A DNA stretch of 64,000 nucleotides from Megamerina dolium (taxonomy: Eukaryota; Arthropoda; Insecta; Diptera; Megamerinidae). The notes beneath the pieces were generated by a model, which saw only the letters and a program-made list of their open reading frames with translations, searched no databases and was not told the origin of the DNA. Positions 11,341 through 24,065 of this stretch are shown here, one piece after another. The translations under genes and the position numbers were made by a program. How positions within the stretch are numbered: the first letter of the stretch is position 1; each line of letters opens with the position of its first letter. The stretch is from assembly GCA_963854835.1 (NCBI GenBank), contig OY978525.1, forward strand, positions 19,562,309 to 19,626,308. Direction: 5' to 3'.

Positions 11341-12859
11341 TTGAAAATAGGTGTTTTTGTATGAAAACCACGCCGACATCCAACATAAATAAATGTATTT
11401 TTTCGAAAATATTTTTGCCTATCATTCAGCCATCTAAGATTCGGTGTTACTGAAGTTAAACATGTTATATCTTTCATACTGCAGAACAGAATATAATATA
11501 CAATATATAGAACTTGTCAGTCGCAATAAGATCAACAGCAGCGGTAAAGATGACAAAGAATATACAATATTTAATCTTACTGAAATATATTTCAAAGGTG
11601 TGGTATTACCTACCTACATATGTGTGAAATTGTAATATTATTATTTTCATTAGTATGCCAAAAATCTCTAAATTAATAATAACCGGTAGCTTATTTTTGA
11701 AAAAAGAAAAATAAATGTACCCCAAATCTCCAAACAAACAAAATATATTTCAAAATATAAAAGAGTACCTATCTATATATAATTTTATACATAAATACAC
11801 ATAATTTTTACTGAGTCATGCACAACCTACGCGCTACGCTATTTTTTGAATTTTTCCCTTAAATTTTTTTATAAACTAAACATAATGCTTTTATCAAAAA
11901 ATTAGCTAATCGACTCATAAATTTAACTACCAAAAGGATCGATGAAAAAATCAAAGCCATTTAATGCCTCCTTAGAATTTTGTTTTATACTTTAGTATTT
12001 TTTTTTTTAACAAAATACGAGTATATTTTATATTTGTATGTGTGCGTGTGTATGTGTATTACAATTAAGATATTTTCAACAAATTTAATAAATAAGTCAA
12101 TATCAACAACAACAACAACAAACATAAAGTAATCTACTCAAAAAGCAAAAAAATAAGGATGATACTTTGCATGCATACGAGTATCAGTCCAAAATGATTT
12201 GTCGCTTTATTTAAATTCAGTTTTTGTTATTTCTTGTTGTCTTCTTGCATATTCTTCCTTTTCTTGTCTTCTACCAGAAATTTACTCATATTCAACGAAA
12301 GAAAAAACAAATTTTAATCGAAACCGATACACTATTAGTGGCCAGAATTTGTGTGGAAGAGAATTAAAAACGAAAGCAATTTGTTGTTGGTGGTGAATGG
12401 TTAGTGTTAATAGCGAAGAGGATGATAAAGGTGATGATGATAATAATAATGATGGTGTTGATGATGATGATGATGATCATGCTGACAATGATTCCGATGA
12501 ATATAGCCAACTATGTGACCTAGCGCGACACTTTAGTTTTTACTCCATGTATTAGCGATGTGAAGTATTCTAAGTAACTACGATATTGAAGGTACTCGGA
12601 ATAGTGCATACATAAAGTATAAGTAAAACAAGAAGATATATTTCAATAATAACTCATGTGGCAGCTATTACCACCAACAGATCTGCCATTTCATTAATAT
12701 CAATATATTTTACAACTGGAAAATGCTGAGATTCCAACCAGTACGTTAGGGATTAATTGATTTTTTTTTTGAGTTCCTAACACTATCGCTATTAAGCGAC
12801 ACATATTCCTACTCAATGATGGATGGTAAATCCTTTGAATAGCAGACTAAGGTTAGGTT
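11341..12859. other. AT-rich spacer with GAT microsatellite
   Basis: GAT/GATGAT-rich run at about 12419-12478 and a CAA run near 12106-12121. No gene supported. Confidence 0.6.
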
Positions 12860-13860
12860 ATTATGAATGGGCACACTTAGGCCAATACCGTCCGTTGTGA
12901 TACCACACGAATTTTTCTACTCCGATCCCTCGCTGAACCAATCTCTTAATACAGGGCTAGGTTTTCAAAGTAATAATCACCTAGAAATAAATTTCGTATT
13001 CTGCCGAGTGACGGCTTTGAGCTCGTGCTCGTCTCTGCAGTTTCTACAGACCATCCTACCTGCTTGAAGTCCTATCAAGTACTGGTCTGTGACCACTCCC
13101 AAAACGGTCTATGGATCTTTCTAAGACCACAGCAATTTAGCCATGGTACTAATGGGAAATTCAGTCCATCGCCTTTGGAAGGCTGAGGAGGCGATTTCCT
13201 CCAGACTTAGTTTACATGTGGCAATTGGGATTCCTAATAATCTATTTTCCTCGCGTGGGATAGTTTTTCACCTGTTTTGCGAGCTCATCCGCTTTGAAGT
13301 CTTTCTGCACACCGCTGTGTCCGGATAGCCAACAGTGTTAATTAATCGGCAAAAACCTGTCTTCCTCCCAAATGCTTTTGTAAGGGAAAGAAGTTTGGAA
13401 CTTTTTAATAAATGAATATTCTGGTTTCACATTGTCAAGAGTGGTTTCGGTAAGAAAGAAATATAAAATGCCAGCATACCCAAAGCATTTAGCCTTAAGG
13501 CCGAACTAGTGACTATTTGTTTACCTGGTAAATCAAATACGCCGAAATGCAGGATCGCTTCAAGTGCCAACGTAATTCTTGTCTTGAGTGCCAATGTAAT
13601 GAGAAAGCTTGCCACTCCTTTGTATCTTTTCGAGCGGTTTAGACAGTGTAGTTCACGCAGGTTTCTTTCGGTTTCAATACCCATTTTTTCCCAATCGCCC
13701 TTTTATAAGCGTACAGTGCTGTGGTGGCCTTTGCAACCCAATGGAAAATATTCCTTTTCCAATTTAAGTTTCGATCTAGGCTTACTCCTAGATAGCGAAC
13801 CTCCTAGCTCAGATCAAGTGAAACTCCCTCCAAGCTGGGTAAATATTATCATTCTATATT
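12860..13860 (-). pseudogene. LINE ORF2 remnant: RT thumb and RNase H
   Basis: Minus-strand relict of a non-LTR retrotransposon that carried RNase H (R1/LOA/I-like group). Reading from high to low coordinates: VRYLGVSLDRNLNWK then KATTALYAYKRAIGKKW at about 13810-13700 (RT thumb region), ALEAILHFGVFDLPGKQIV near 13540, an RNase H end CWLSGHSGVQKDF...KADELAK at about 13340-13270 (family WVPGHSG...ADELA), and TVLGVVTDQYLIGLQAGRM followed by CRNCRDEHE at about 13110-13025 (the Cys-rich tail of such ORFs). Many stops and frameshifts; not functional. Endonuclease and RT palm are missing. Confidence 0.7.
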
Positions 13861-14671
13861 GCGACCCTTTTTACAATATCTATTTTACTAGCGATTTGGT
13901 TACCATACATCTATTACTACTATTACAACTAGAAAAAAATATAGGGCAGGCAAAAAAACACTGCTCTGTTTGCCATTCGTCAGGTCCTGAACCAGACTGC
14001 ATGTAAAGGGAAAATAGTTGTCGCAAAGGCTTTTAACTGAGTCGCAAGGTCATAAGTTTTTTTCCAGATAGATCTAAAATGCCGGAGGATGTTGGTGCTT
14101 GGTGTTTATCGCTTGCAATTAGGCGTAGTTCAGTTACACAGGCTTCCACAATATTGCACAGTCTTCCAAACAGAAATCTATGCGGATAAAATCGCCGCAA
14201 AACTAATACTGACGAGAGTTGCTGCTGAATCAAATATACATATCTAAGTAGATAATCATGTGGTGAGTAAATCTGTGCCAAAAAACAACGGATTGATTAT
14301 TTAGACGCAAAAGGCTATGGATATGTTGAATATGCATAGCCTTTTGAATATTGAATACCGTGCAACTTTTGTATATGCCCAAATAACTCAAAGGATCGTC
14401 GCTGGAACCCACTTTGTTCAGCAAAATCGGATATTTTAAAAATCGCCAACAATAATTTTTTCAATTCAAACCAACGAACGTATCTCTAAAACTGTTTTTA
14501 CATGACACATTGTGTAGATATCAAAACCATTGATTCCGATCCAATGCTATTTATATTCGGTAACCATTTTCGAATTTTGCTAATACCGAATAGCTGAAAA
14601 CGGTATTCGCTGTTATTTATCAACAGAACGAATTGTTCAATATGATGGAGAACGAATAACTATGTACATTA
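13861..14671. other. Spacer, no gene seen
   Basis: May hold further decayed upstream LINE sequence in antisense, but I could not align any motif. Ends in TA, the target of the mariner that follows. Confidence 0.5.
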
Positions 14672-15946
14672 TAAAGGGTTATCCATTTCGCGGTTTCAAA
14701 AGTATAGGGCTAGAATTCGACATCTGTCAAACTGAGTTGTTAAAACAATTACTTTCTTTTTCAGTTCAAAGTCTGACATTTGCGAAAATGGATCGCTTAA
14801 CTATCGCACAACGCATTAAAATTGTAAAAACCTACTACAAAAATGGTGATTCTGCCACAGCCACATATCGTGCTTTAAGAGGAGATTATGGTTTACATAA
14901 TCGTCCAACTACGCAAGCAATTGGCAAAATTGTGAAGAAATATGAAGAGACTGGATCGGTTACAGATATTGTAAGGCCTGTGCATCATCGTTTCGCAGCG
15001 TTGCCGAAGACCCGACTGTGTCGATTCCTCGTCGTTCTCAGGAATTAGGACTGTCTTACGGCACATTATGGCGTATTTTGCATTTGGATCTACACCTACA
15101 TCCATATAAAATCCAGCTCACACAACAACTGAAGACAGCTGACCATTCACAACGTCGTAGATACGTCGAATGGGTGCTTGAACAACAGGCGGTGGACGGC
15201 GATTTTTGGAACAAAATTTTCTTCAGCGACGAAGCACATTTCTCACTCGGTGGGTATGTTAACAAACAAAATTGTCATATTTGGGGTTCTGAGAATCCTC
15301 AAGTAATTGAAGAGAGGCCACTACATCCACAAAAAGTCACTGCTTGGTGCGCTCTTTGGTCCGGAGGTGTGATTGGACCTTACGTCCTCGAAAACGACGA
15401 TGGAACGACTGTCACCGTCAATTCGGAGCGTTATGGTCATATGATAACCGACTTTTTTTTGCCTGCTATTGAAGAATACGACTTAGAGAATATGTGGTTT
15501 CAACAAGACGGTGCCACATGCCACACAACTCGAGCGAATATGGCTTTATTGCAAGAGAAATTTTCTGGCCGCGTAATTTCTCGTCGTGGCGATATCAAGT
15601 GGCCACCAAGATCATGCGATTTGACACCGCTTGACTTTTTTTTGTGGGGCTACGCGAAAGACCGTGTTTATGCAGATAAACCTTTAACTCCTGAGCACCT
15701 AAAAACCAACATTCGTCACGTTATGGCTGAGATACCGCCCAATATGTGTCAAAAAGTGGTCGAAAATTACCTCAAAAGAATCGATGCTTGCAACAATTCG
15801 CGTGGTGGTCATTTAAATGATGTAGTATTTCACACATAATATCAACGTTCAAACTTTATAATAAAAAAGAAATATCATGATAAAAAATATTTTATATGTG
15901 TTTTATTTACATTTACTTTTGAAACCGCAAAATGGATAACCCTTTA
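14672..15946 (+). mobile_element. rosa-type (DD41D) mariner, copy 1
   Basis: 1,275-bp element flanked by TA. Inverted ends begin TAAAGGGTTATCCATTT and extend about 32 bp (CGCGGTTTCAAAAGTA; the right end has GCAAAA for CGCGAAA). A single transposase gene fills it, followed by a short 3' UTR. By eye it is very similar to the copies at 19.9 kb and 24.0-26.3 kb. It carries a 34-bp deletion also found in copy 3. Confidence 0.92.
14788..15839 (+). pseudogene. rosa-type mariner transposase, frameshifted (copy 1)
   Basis: DDE transposase of the Tc1/mariner superfamily. The N-terminal helix-turn-helix begins MDRLTIAQRIKIVKTYYKNG; the catalytic domain shows FFSDEAHFSLGGYVNKQN (first Asp), WFQQDGATCHTTRAN (second Asp) and PPRSCDLTPLDFFLWG (third). 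With the third Asp taken as the LD before FFLWG, as for the APSD of DD34D mariners, 41 residues separate Asp 2 and 3, i.e. D,D41D, the rosa signature. A 34-bp deletion after VRPVHHRFA (near 14997) shifts the frame, so the protein is split into an N-terminal piece and a 273-residue C-terminal frame starting at 15018. The start chosen is the ATG before DRLTIAQ, shared by all copies. Confidence 0.9.
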
Positions 15947-17449
15947 TATTCATATATTATAAAAATATATGAACAAATATACGAAAGCATTAAAATCGGT
16001 TTTCAGTTCCACTGTTATTTTAATTTAAATATATGATATCGTTATAAAAATCGGTGTTAAATGGAATTCAATATTTTTTTCTTCTTGTTCTTCATTTTAT
16101 TTGAATCATATCCAAATTAAGATAAATCGGAAGTTGTTCTGCTGGTAACATTTATTTTATTTTATTTTAATTTCATCATCTACTAATACTGTTACAGCAC
16201 AGCATAGCACAACAAAATAGCTCCAAAATCTCTCCATCATCTTACTCTTCTTCTTCATCATCTTTAGCGTGGTCCAACATCTTTTTATTATTGCAGCTTT
16301 TGTACACGTGTGTATGTGTGACTTGAACCCATCAGTTGGTTGTCTGCACCTTGCGGCGCCTTCCATTATCACTTAAGTCATAAATTTTTTTTTCACTCTC
16401 TCTTTCTCGTTGCCTCGGTCTCTATCTCTCTCTTTAATATATTTTAACCATCAACCATTATTACATTACTTTGTGCCCGCACCTTGGAAAGTTTATGTGT
16501 TATTTTCAATTTTTTTTTGTTCGATTTTAATATGTTTTGATCACTGACAATCGTATTCGTCGTTGTTATAAGTGCTTTGCAATTTTTACTTATTTTATGT
16601 TTCGTTTTTTTGCTTATTCATTCATTGCCACTCATTGCTATCTTGCAGTCTCTTTTGCAATTTTTTTTTATAGTTGCACAAAAGAGCATATTTTTATTGG
16701 CAAAGTAGCCGAGAAATTGTTACATACGACCATCACTTGCATATGTCTTACTATGTGTGGACGTATTTATAGTATTTCCTCTTTGCTGACTAACACATAC
16801 ATATACTTGTACATAGAATTCGCATTGCGATCTTCATCAGAAATTGTTCATATTTTGGTTTTTTTTTTTTGTTATTTCTACTTCTTCTTCTTATTTTGCC
16901 ATAACAATATGTTACAATGTATAATTACTTTTTGGGGTGTTGGAAAAGATTGAACACATACTTTTGATTAATAAAATAAGGATCGCTTTTAGAAGAAGTA
17001 AGAAAAGGAGAAATACTATACTATACTAAAATAAAATAAAATAAAAAACTGAAATGTACAGTCATATCAGGTTAAGAAATGGATGAGTTTTATTTACGAA
17101 GCTGGTTCTACATATTTTCTTCATTTATAGGAAGTAGAACAGGCTTCGTACGATAATTTCTTCTTTGCTTCAAAAAAAATTATCACTGAAATTGAGCAAA
17201 AAATATTGGATAATTGGATATATAATTGAAAATATTATGAATATAAGATAGTCTCTGTGGAGAAATTACTTGTAAGAATTTTCAGTCGCTGAATCTGAAC
17301 TGAAAGTCAGTAGTATCGAGCCATTGTATTTTGTACATTTTTCACGAGCGGAAATATCGAAAAAAGAGTAGGCCTGCTGTTTCGACAGATTGGACTGTCC
17401 ATAATCACGGATATTGGGTAGTTGAATCCGATTCGGTATTGATAATTCC
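15947..17449. other. AT-rich spacer with CT-rich run
   Basis: A pyrimidine run (CTCTCTCTTTCTC type) lies at about 16393-16436. The open frame over 16537-16953 is Phe/Tyr-rich low-complexity sequence without a recognisable domain. No gene supported. Confidence 0.55.
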
Positions 17450-17453
17450 GCAG

Positions 17454-17660
17454 TTAGTTCTTGTCTTCAGTCTTATCTCGCAAAAACTTCGAACGTTTGA
17501 GTGCATATGCCTCAATATGATGTAGGGAGAGACAGTACAGATTTCCAAACTGTACTAGCTCAACTAAAGAAGTCCGACATACAGAATTATAAGTAAATAG
17601 AGGATAGAGACGTTGTCGATCAAAATAAAAGTCAGCGCGCATCCAGAAGTAAGAGCTTTG
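17454..17660 (-). pseudogene. Possible LINE reverse transcriptase scrap
   Basis: A 62-residue antisense frame reads ADFYFDRQRLYPLFTYNSV then CRTSLVELVQFGNLYCLSLHH then IEAYALKRSKFL. Its layout resembles the RT C-terminal region of many LINEs (…LYK.QVR..LEY...W…HL.LLD.IQ.RA.K.I). The likeness is weak, there are no catalytic motifs, and the flanks show nothing more. Treat as a tentative scrap. Confidence 0.3.
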
Positions 17661-18277
17661 AGCCTCACAAATTAAACTCTAGAATATGGCAATCACTTTA
17701 GCATCATACAAAAATTAAAAAATATTATTTAATAATTTTACATCTATCGCTTATATTGTCTGAGTCATAAGATTCCATTAAGCATTAATTTTTTCAAAGT
17801 TTTTCTTTATATATTAATTTATATATTGTATAAATAATTTGGCAAATTGTAAAAAATGTCAAACTGAAAAAGATTTCTGTATTGCAACAATTACAATGTA
17901 TTACAACTAGGAATAATTAACTCAGGAAACCTTCATAAATAATCAAAAAATTACAAAAAAATGCATATGTGATGGACCCCCATCGATTTTTACTATTTAG
18001 CATTTTTCTAAATTTACTGACCAACAATATTTTCTCTTTATGAAATTAAATTAAAAGCTCCTGAAAATCAAAAATAAACTCTATAATTGCCAAACAATCG
18101 TCCCAAAAGCTTTGAAATATATGACTAAACCTCATTAAATTCTCTCCTCCATAATTTTCTCAAATATATTAACCCCATATCACTCTTTATGGGGTTCTCC
18201 TTCAAAAGTTATCTTCTTCTCTTTTCTGTGATAAAAGCGCTTGTTTCTTTTACACGGTAATTAAAAAATATATTTAA
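17661..18277. other. AT-rich spacer
   Basis: No gene or repeat boundary recognised. Confidence 0.6.
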
Positions 18278-18592
18278 AACTTATAAGCCCCAAAGAACCC
18301 TTAGACCGAGCTTCCTTCTCTTACAGTACTGTTGTTAGTGTTAAATTTTTAGTATTAGAAGTGACCTACTTACATTAACCGCTTCCAAACGACAGACGAC
18401 TTGTTACATCACTTTTTTGAGCTTTGGCAAATTGTTGCTGTTTGAAGAATTGCCAATTGCTTGCCGACAGGTGAGTGCCATTCGAAAAAACATCTTTTCG
18501 ATATTAAAGTTGTGTTTCAGTCGGGGCTTGAACCCACGACCTACAGATCACACGACCTACATCAGGCATTAAGCACTGAGGAATGGCACCCA
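18278..18592 (-). mobile_element. tRNA-derived SINE, copy 2 (old)
   Basis: Minus-strand copy with the diagnostic body blocks (AAGCCCCAAAGAACCCTTAG, TTGCTTGCCGACAGGTGAG, ATCTTTTCGATATTAAAG) and the head B box (reverse complement of CTTGAACCC). The A-box arm is damaged and part of the anticodon arm is duplicated (GACCTACA...GACCTACA). No clear target duplication, consistent with age. Confidence 0.8.
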
Positions 18593-19941
18593 GTACGTAC
18601 ATGGTTATCTTGCGATTTATATTACATTTATTTTACTTTTATCCTAGAATGGTACATATGTATATGTCAAAAGTTTGAAAGTCAATTAAAGGAATGTTAA
18701 TCAATAGTGTATTTTAATGATCTACAACAAAAGCAGAATTACCCATTAGCTGAACCTGAATCTATTTCATTTATCATAATAATTCTTCAATATATTGCCG
18801 TAATAACATGACCCCGCCTTCGCTTCTAGATAAATATAAAATGAGCCACGTGAGTATTTTCTTTCGTACGAATTTAAAGAGGAATATTTGTATATAATCT
18901 TCATAAAATTTTCACACTTAGATCCCTTTTCATAAATGTATGTTCCACATATAAATATTGCAAAATCCAACGATTGTGTATACGTATAATAAATATAAAA
19001 AATAGCCATCATATTATCGGTGTTAGAGCCCTAATTTTTGGCTGTTCTTTTTATTATTTATTTTTAATAGCCATCATTATGGATGGCAGGCACTATATAA
19101 CTACTTATATTATTCAGCACCCTCGCCAATAAGAGTGCTTACTGGGGTAGATATTTGGATAAAATCTACGTACGGTAGAATAGTGCAAAAATGCTTCTAC
19201 TTTTATAAATATATGATACATATGTTCTAGTGCACTCAAATGTGTACATACAAGTAGATACTTATCATATAGAGCCATCGTCGTCACACCACGATGAGGG
19301 AACACCACAAGTGTGTGTTGCATATTAAAAATAAAAAATAAAACATGAACAAAATAAATTCTAAAATTAATTAAATTTTTCAACATTAACTAATTTCACC
19401 CTTTTCCATATGCGACTATACGACTGGCAATGCACATGTATATTTATGCATATTTGTATACATATAGAGATACCTAAACTTGAATGTTCCCTGTATCTAA
19501 AACTGGTTCAACATGATGCTGAAGCGCCGTCATTGACAATATTTTAATTTAATTCATTTCAGTCATAATTATTATGATAGGTACCATCGAGGCAGTGAAA
19601 AAAAAACCGAAAACACCACAAAAGCCAAGTGTAATTTTCAACATAAAAACTTCATGACCAACAGAAAAAAAATCTTAATTGAATTCATACCTTCGACATG
19701 CACAAAAGTGTCTGTGTGTCTATGTGTGCTTATGTGTCGGGCAACAAGTTTGAAAGTGGCAAAAGTGCAATGAAAGTAGTGACAAAACTTTATATTATAT
19801 TATGACATGTTGCATGTTATTACCTAACAAGAAAAACACAAAAAAAAAATGGAATATCCGCTAGCACATTGGAAAACTGAATATTGAAGTACGTAAGAGA
19901 AAACAAAAATTTGCTCTTCTTGATGTCGGTATATGTGCATA
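18593..19941. other. AT-rich spacer
   Basis: No gene supported; short chance frames and homopolymer runs only. Confidence 0.6.
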
Positions 19942-21240
19942 TAAAGGGTTATCCATTTCGCGGTTTCAAAAGTATAGGGCTAGAATTCGACATCTGTCAA
20001 ACTGAGTTGTTAAAACAATTTCTTTCTTTTTCAGTTCAAAGTCTGACATTTGCGAAAATGGATCGCTTAACTATCGCACAACGCAAAAACCTACTACAAA
20101 AATGGTGATTCTGCCACAGCCACATATCGTGCTTTAAGAGGAGATTATGATTTACATAATCGTCCAACTACGCAAGCAATTGGCAAAATTGTGAAGAAAT
20201 ATGAAGAGACTGGATCGGTTACAGATATTGTAAGGCCTGTGCATCATCGTTTCGCTCGTACCACCGAAAATATCGCTGCTGTAAGTGAAAGTGTTGCCGA
20301 AGACCCGAATGTGTCGATTCCTCGTCGTTCTCAGGAATTAGGACTGTCTTACGGCACATTATGGCGTATTTTGCATTTGGATCTACACGTACATCCATAT
20401 AAAATCCAGCTCACACAACAACTGAAGCCAGCTGACCATTCACAACGTCGTAGATACGTCGAATGGGTGCTTGAACAACAGGCGGTGGACGGCGATTTTT
20501 CGAACAAAATTTTCTTCAGCGACGAAGCACATTTCTCACTCGGTGGGTATGTTAACAAACAAAATTGTCGTATTTGGGGTTCTGAGAATCCTCAAGTAAT
20601 TGAAGAGAGGCCACTACATCCACAAAAAGTCACTGCTTGGTGCGCTCTTTGGTCCGGAGGTGTGATTGGACCTTACTTCTTCGAAAACGACGATGGAACG
20701 ACTGTCACCGTCTATTCGGAGCGTTATGGTCATATGATAATCGACTTTTTTTTGCCTGCTATTGAAGAATACGACTTAGAGAATATGTGGTTTCAACAAG
20801 ACGGTGCCACATGCCACACAACTCGAGCGAATATGGCTTTATTGCAAGAGAAATTTTCTGGCCGCGTAATTTCTCGTCGTGGCAATATCAAGTGGCCACC
20901 AAGATCATGCGACTTGACACCGCTTGACTTTTTTTTTGTGGGGATACGCGAAAGACCGTGTTTATGCAGATAAACCTTTAACTCTTGAGCACCTAAAAAC
21001 CAACATTCGTCACGTTATGGCTGAGATACCGCCCAATATGTGTCAAAAAGTGGTCGAAAATTACCTCAAAAGAATAGATGCTTGCAACAATTCGCGTGGT
21101 GGTCATTTAAATGATGTAGTATTTCACACATAATGTCATCGTTCAGACTTTATAATAAAAAAGAAATATCATGATAAAAAATATTTTATTTGTGTTTTAT
21201 TTACATTTACTTTTGAAACCGCAAAATGGATAACCCTTTA
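19942..21240 (+). mobile_element. rosa-type (DD41D) mariner, copy 2
   Basis: 1,299-bp TA-flanked element with the same inverted ends as copy 1 (TAAAGGGTTATCC outermost). It retains the 34-bp segment that copies 1 and 3 lack, so it lies nearer the ancestral form there, but has two other frame-breaking lesions of its own. Confidence 0.92.
20058..21133 (+). pseudogene. rosa-type mariner transposase, frameshifted (copy 2)
   Basis: Same DDE transposase as copy 1. The central frame (20191-20973) is open for 260 codons and contains HHRFARTTENIAAVSESVAE, the segment lost from the other two copies, plus the SDEAHF and QQDGATCHT catalytic blocks. An 11-bp deletion just after AQR (near 20083) throws the N-terminus out of frame, and one extra T in a T-run near 20930-20937 shifts the frame inside the third Asp block (PLDFF), so FLWGYAKDRVYAD continues in another phase to the stop at 21133. 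An Arg/His difference at NKQNCRIWG distinguishes it from copies 1 and 3. Confidence 0.9.
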
Positions 21241-22255
21241 TATGTGCTCTTTCCTTACTTTTAAGCATTTGTAGTATGTAATTTAGATATTTTTTGCTCA
21301 TTTTGTTTTAAATAACTTCAATATGATACCTTTATTATTTCAGCACATTGCAAGATGATGTATTTAATGTGTTTAATGTATTTAATGTAAAACAATGTTG
21401 CAGCAAATTATATAAAGTGTGTATATACATACCATATGTATAGATACATACATTTTAAAATACTCTGAAACGACGAGTATAAATGAGAGTTCAAATTGCC
21501 TCTAAACAATCTCGTTTTAATTACGTAGACTTTAAATTTTCTGAAAAATAGGATGATGCTTTTTCCCATGCAATAATTTTTAAATGGTGACATAAGTCTT
21601 AATATATTTCTAAAATATTCAAAACTTCAAAGTATTCAAAATTGTAACTGTTTAATCGAATGGAAAATTCCATAGTAACACGAAAAAATATGATCCAGCA
21701 TATGAGATAAACATTTTAATACCAACGTATTTGGGAACGCTACACTCGAATTGGTTTAACTCGGTCAGACGACATATCCTATCCTAAAAAAAAAAAATAT
21801 TATTAAAGTTCAAACATCCACTACAATATTCAGAATTTTCCTAAACAAATTATAAGCTAAAATTATAATTGAAATACTTAAAATTCTTCGTAGATGGGGT
21901 ATGACCGACCCTCTTAATTTACATTTTTTGTAAATGTGCCAACCTCTCATACCATCAGTCTCTAACCCTTCGAGGAGCTCTACTATAAAATATTTAATCC
22001 ACCCGGAATCATTTTTAATATTCAACATTTTTCTACATTTATTTGCTCCGTGTTGTTACTCCGCAGAGAGACTGACCTACAAAATATTTTTAAAAGCATC
22101 TGAAAATCTATAAATAATCACATAACTGCCCTTAAATATCTCATAGAGTAGGTAAATATATGACGCACCCTCTTTAATTCTTCTACCCCAACATTCCCCC
22201 AAATGTACTTATTCCTTATCTTCTAATTATAAATTATCCCTTAGATTCCACTCTA
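21241..22255. other. AT-rich spacer
   Basis: No gene supported. The following 13 bases are the target duplication of the next SINE. Confidence 0.6.
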
Positions 22256-22268
22256 CTTTCCCCATCTA

Positions 22269-22629
22269 AAATAAATAAATATGTGGCACTTAAAGCCCTA
22301 AAGGGCTCATTGGCCGAGCTTCTCTCCCATTACTGTTGTGCGTCTTAAATTTTGGACAGTATTAGAAGGGACCTACTTATTTTAGCCGGTTCCGAACGGC
22401 AGAACACTTGTGACATCACTTTTTTTTGAGCTTTGTCACAGAGTTCTTTTAGAAGCTTTTTCATGGCAAGTTGTTACTGTCGGAAGAATTGCCAATTGCT
22501 TGCCGACAGGTGGGTACCGTTCAAAAGAAAAATCTTTTCGATATTAAATTTGTTATGCATGAGCCGGGGATTGAACCACGACCTACAGATCAGAAGGCCA
22601 ACACACTAACCACTGAGCCACGGCACCAT
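22269..22629 (-). mobile_element. tRNA-derived SINE, copy 3 (young)
   Basis: Nearly full-length, about 360 bp. Exact 13-bp target duplication CTTTCCCCATCTA (22256-22268 and 22630-22642). On the SINE strand: tRNA-like head (A box as AGCTCAGTGG-like with one change, B box GGTTCAATCC), unique body, the hairpin AGCCCTTTAGGGCT, then GCCACATATTTATTTATTT as the 3' end. By eye almost identical to the copies at 43.1 and 51.6 kb. Confidence 0.93.
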
Positions 22630-22642
22630 CTTTCCCCATCTA

Positions 22643-23980
22643 CTTTATATTATTTTGCCAACTGGTATAGACGAATTGAATATAGACGTTTTTCACCTCT
22701 CAATATCAACAAAAATATTTTTTGCCACTAATCTCTTTCACGTTTCCAATGTAACTGGTAAATTTCAAACACAGGCCGATGTCTAATTAGTTGGTCGCCT
22801 CGGCAGTCTTTGGCAATGTTTAAATTTTTCAATCATTCTATGAATGTGTGCGATTACGCGTAAGTTTCTAAGAATTTGAGTTAGATATTTTTAATAGATT
22901 CGTTCCAGTGCCAATTGTTTCCGATCTGCAGATAAATTTTGTACACAAGATTCGAAAATCGGCTATTTCTATCGATAATGTAATTGAATACTTAAAAGCA
23001 GGCTTAGTAGAAATGTTCTATTACTCTGCACAAATGAATAAATTTAAGTCATGTTGCGTCCAAAACTCTTTGCAATCTGCTACCTAGTCTTAGACTAGCA
23101 CTTGTATGAAAGGCTAAAAAAACTCCATATTTAAATGGAATATGGGTTCTGTGTAGCTTAGCAGACCCGAGATGAAAGTATAGACAGATTAGTTAGGATG
23201 GGGAACTCCGCGTTACTCTGAATATGGTTTAATAGTTCGACTATCTACACCGACAGTCAACAACAGCTGGGACCTAAAGCATGCTGCTAAAAGCGCTTGA
23301 AACCCGCCGTTGATTTTCTTCTACCTTTAAAGAGATATAACTGTGAGCTGCTAGTGGGTTTCTCTAAAAATAAACACTATAAATTATTTTTCATCGAATA
23401 TATTTATACACATACTCGTACGTTACATATGTACTACAATACTTTCTTATATTTATTGTTACAGTCTCCGTATAGTCTGTATCCCTCTCGGGCATTGAGA
23501 CAAATACAAAACTACAATGTTTTTTTAAACCCTCAGTTTTTTTTTAAATGTGCATCTTTAAGACAAAAACTATTTTCCCGCATCACATCACTAACCTTAT
23601 CATTAAAACCCACTGAGTAGATACTTATGTGTAAAAAGTCTCATCGAAGAGGTGCAACTTCAATAATCGTCTGCCTACTCGTATGGTTGCTTGAGGCCTT
23701 TGGGAAAATGAAAGCCTTTGAAACTGTATAAATGTATGTAATGACAAAATTTCTTACTGAATCATTTACCGTAAATATAGTAGTGCGTTTCTCTTGTTAT
23801 TATTGTTTTATTTTAAAAAACAATTTTTTTTCGCCTTTTATAATTTCTTTTGACAATAATAAGTATCGCTCGTACTCGTGTGAATGTGCATATTAAGAAG
23901 GTATGGACATGTATGGACATTTTTATGTCAGCATAATTACAACAACATTATTATGCACAATATACATAAATTTATTTATA
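22643..23980. other. Spacer, unassigned
   Basis: 23040-23340 is somewhat GC-richer than average but yields no frame or motif that I recognise; it may be a decayed element. No gene supported. Confidence 0.5.
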
Positions 23981-24065
23981 TAAAGGGTTATCCATTTTGC
24001 GGTTTCAAAAGTAAATGTAAATAAAACACATATAAAATATTTTTTATCATGATATTTCTTTTTAT

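Noticed and set aside
13509..14006. 165-codon plus-strand frame
   Set aside because: It lies antisense to a clear LINE RT/RNase H remnant, and its translation has no domain.
15056..15265. 69-codon antisense frame repeated in all three rosa copies
   Set aside because: Shadow of the transposase coding strand; its recurrence only reflects the repeated element.
16537..16953. 138-codon plus-strand frame
   Set aside because: Phe/Tyr-rich translation of T-rich DNA, with no domain, no start context and no splice-supported neighbours.
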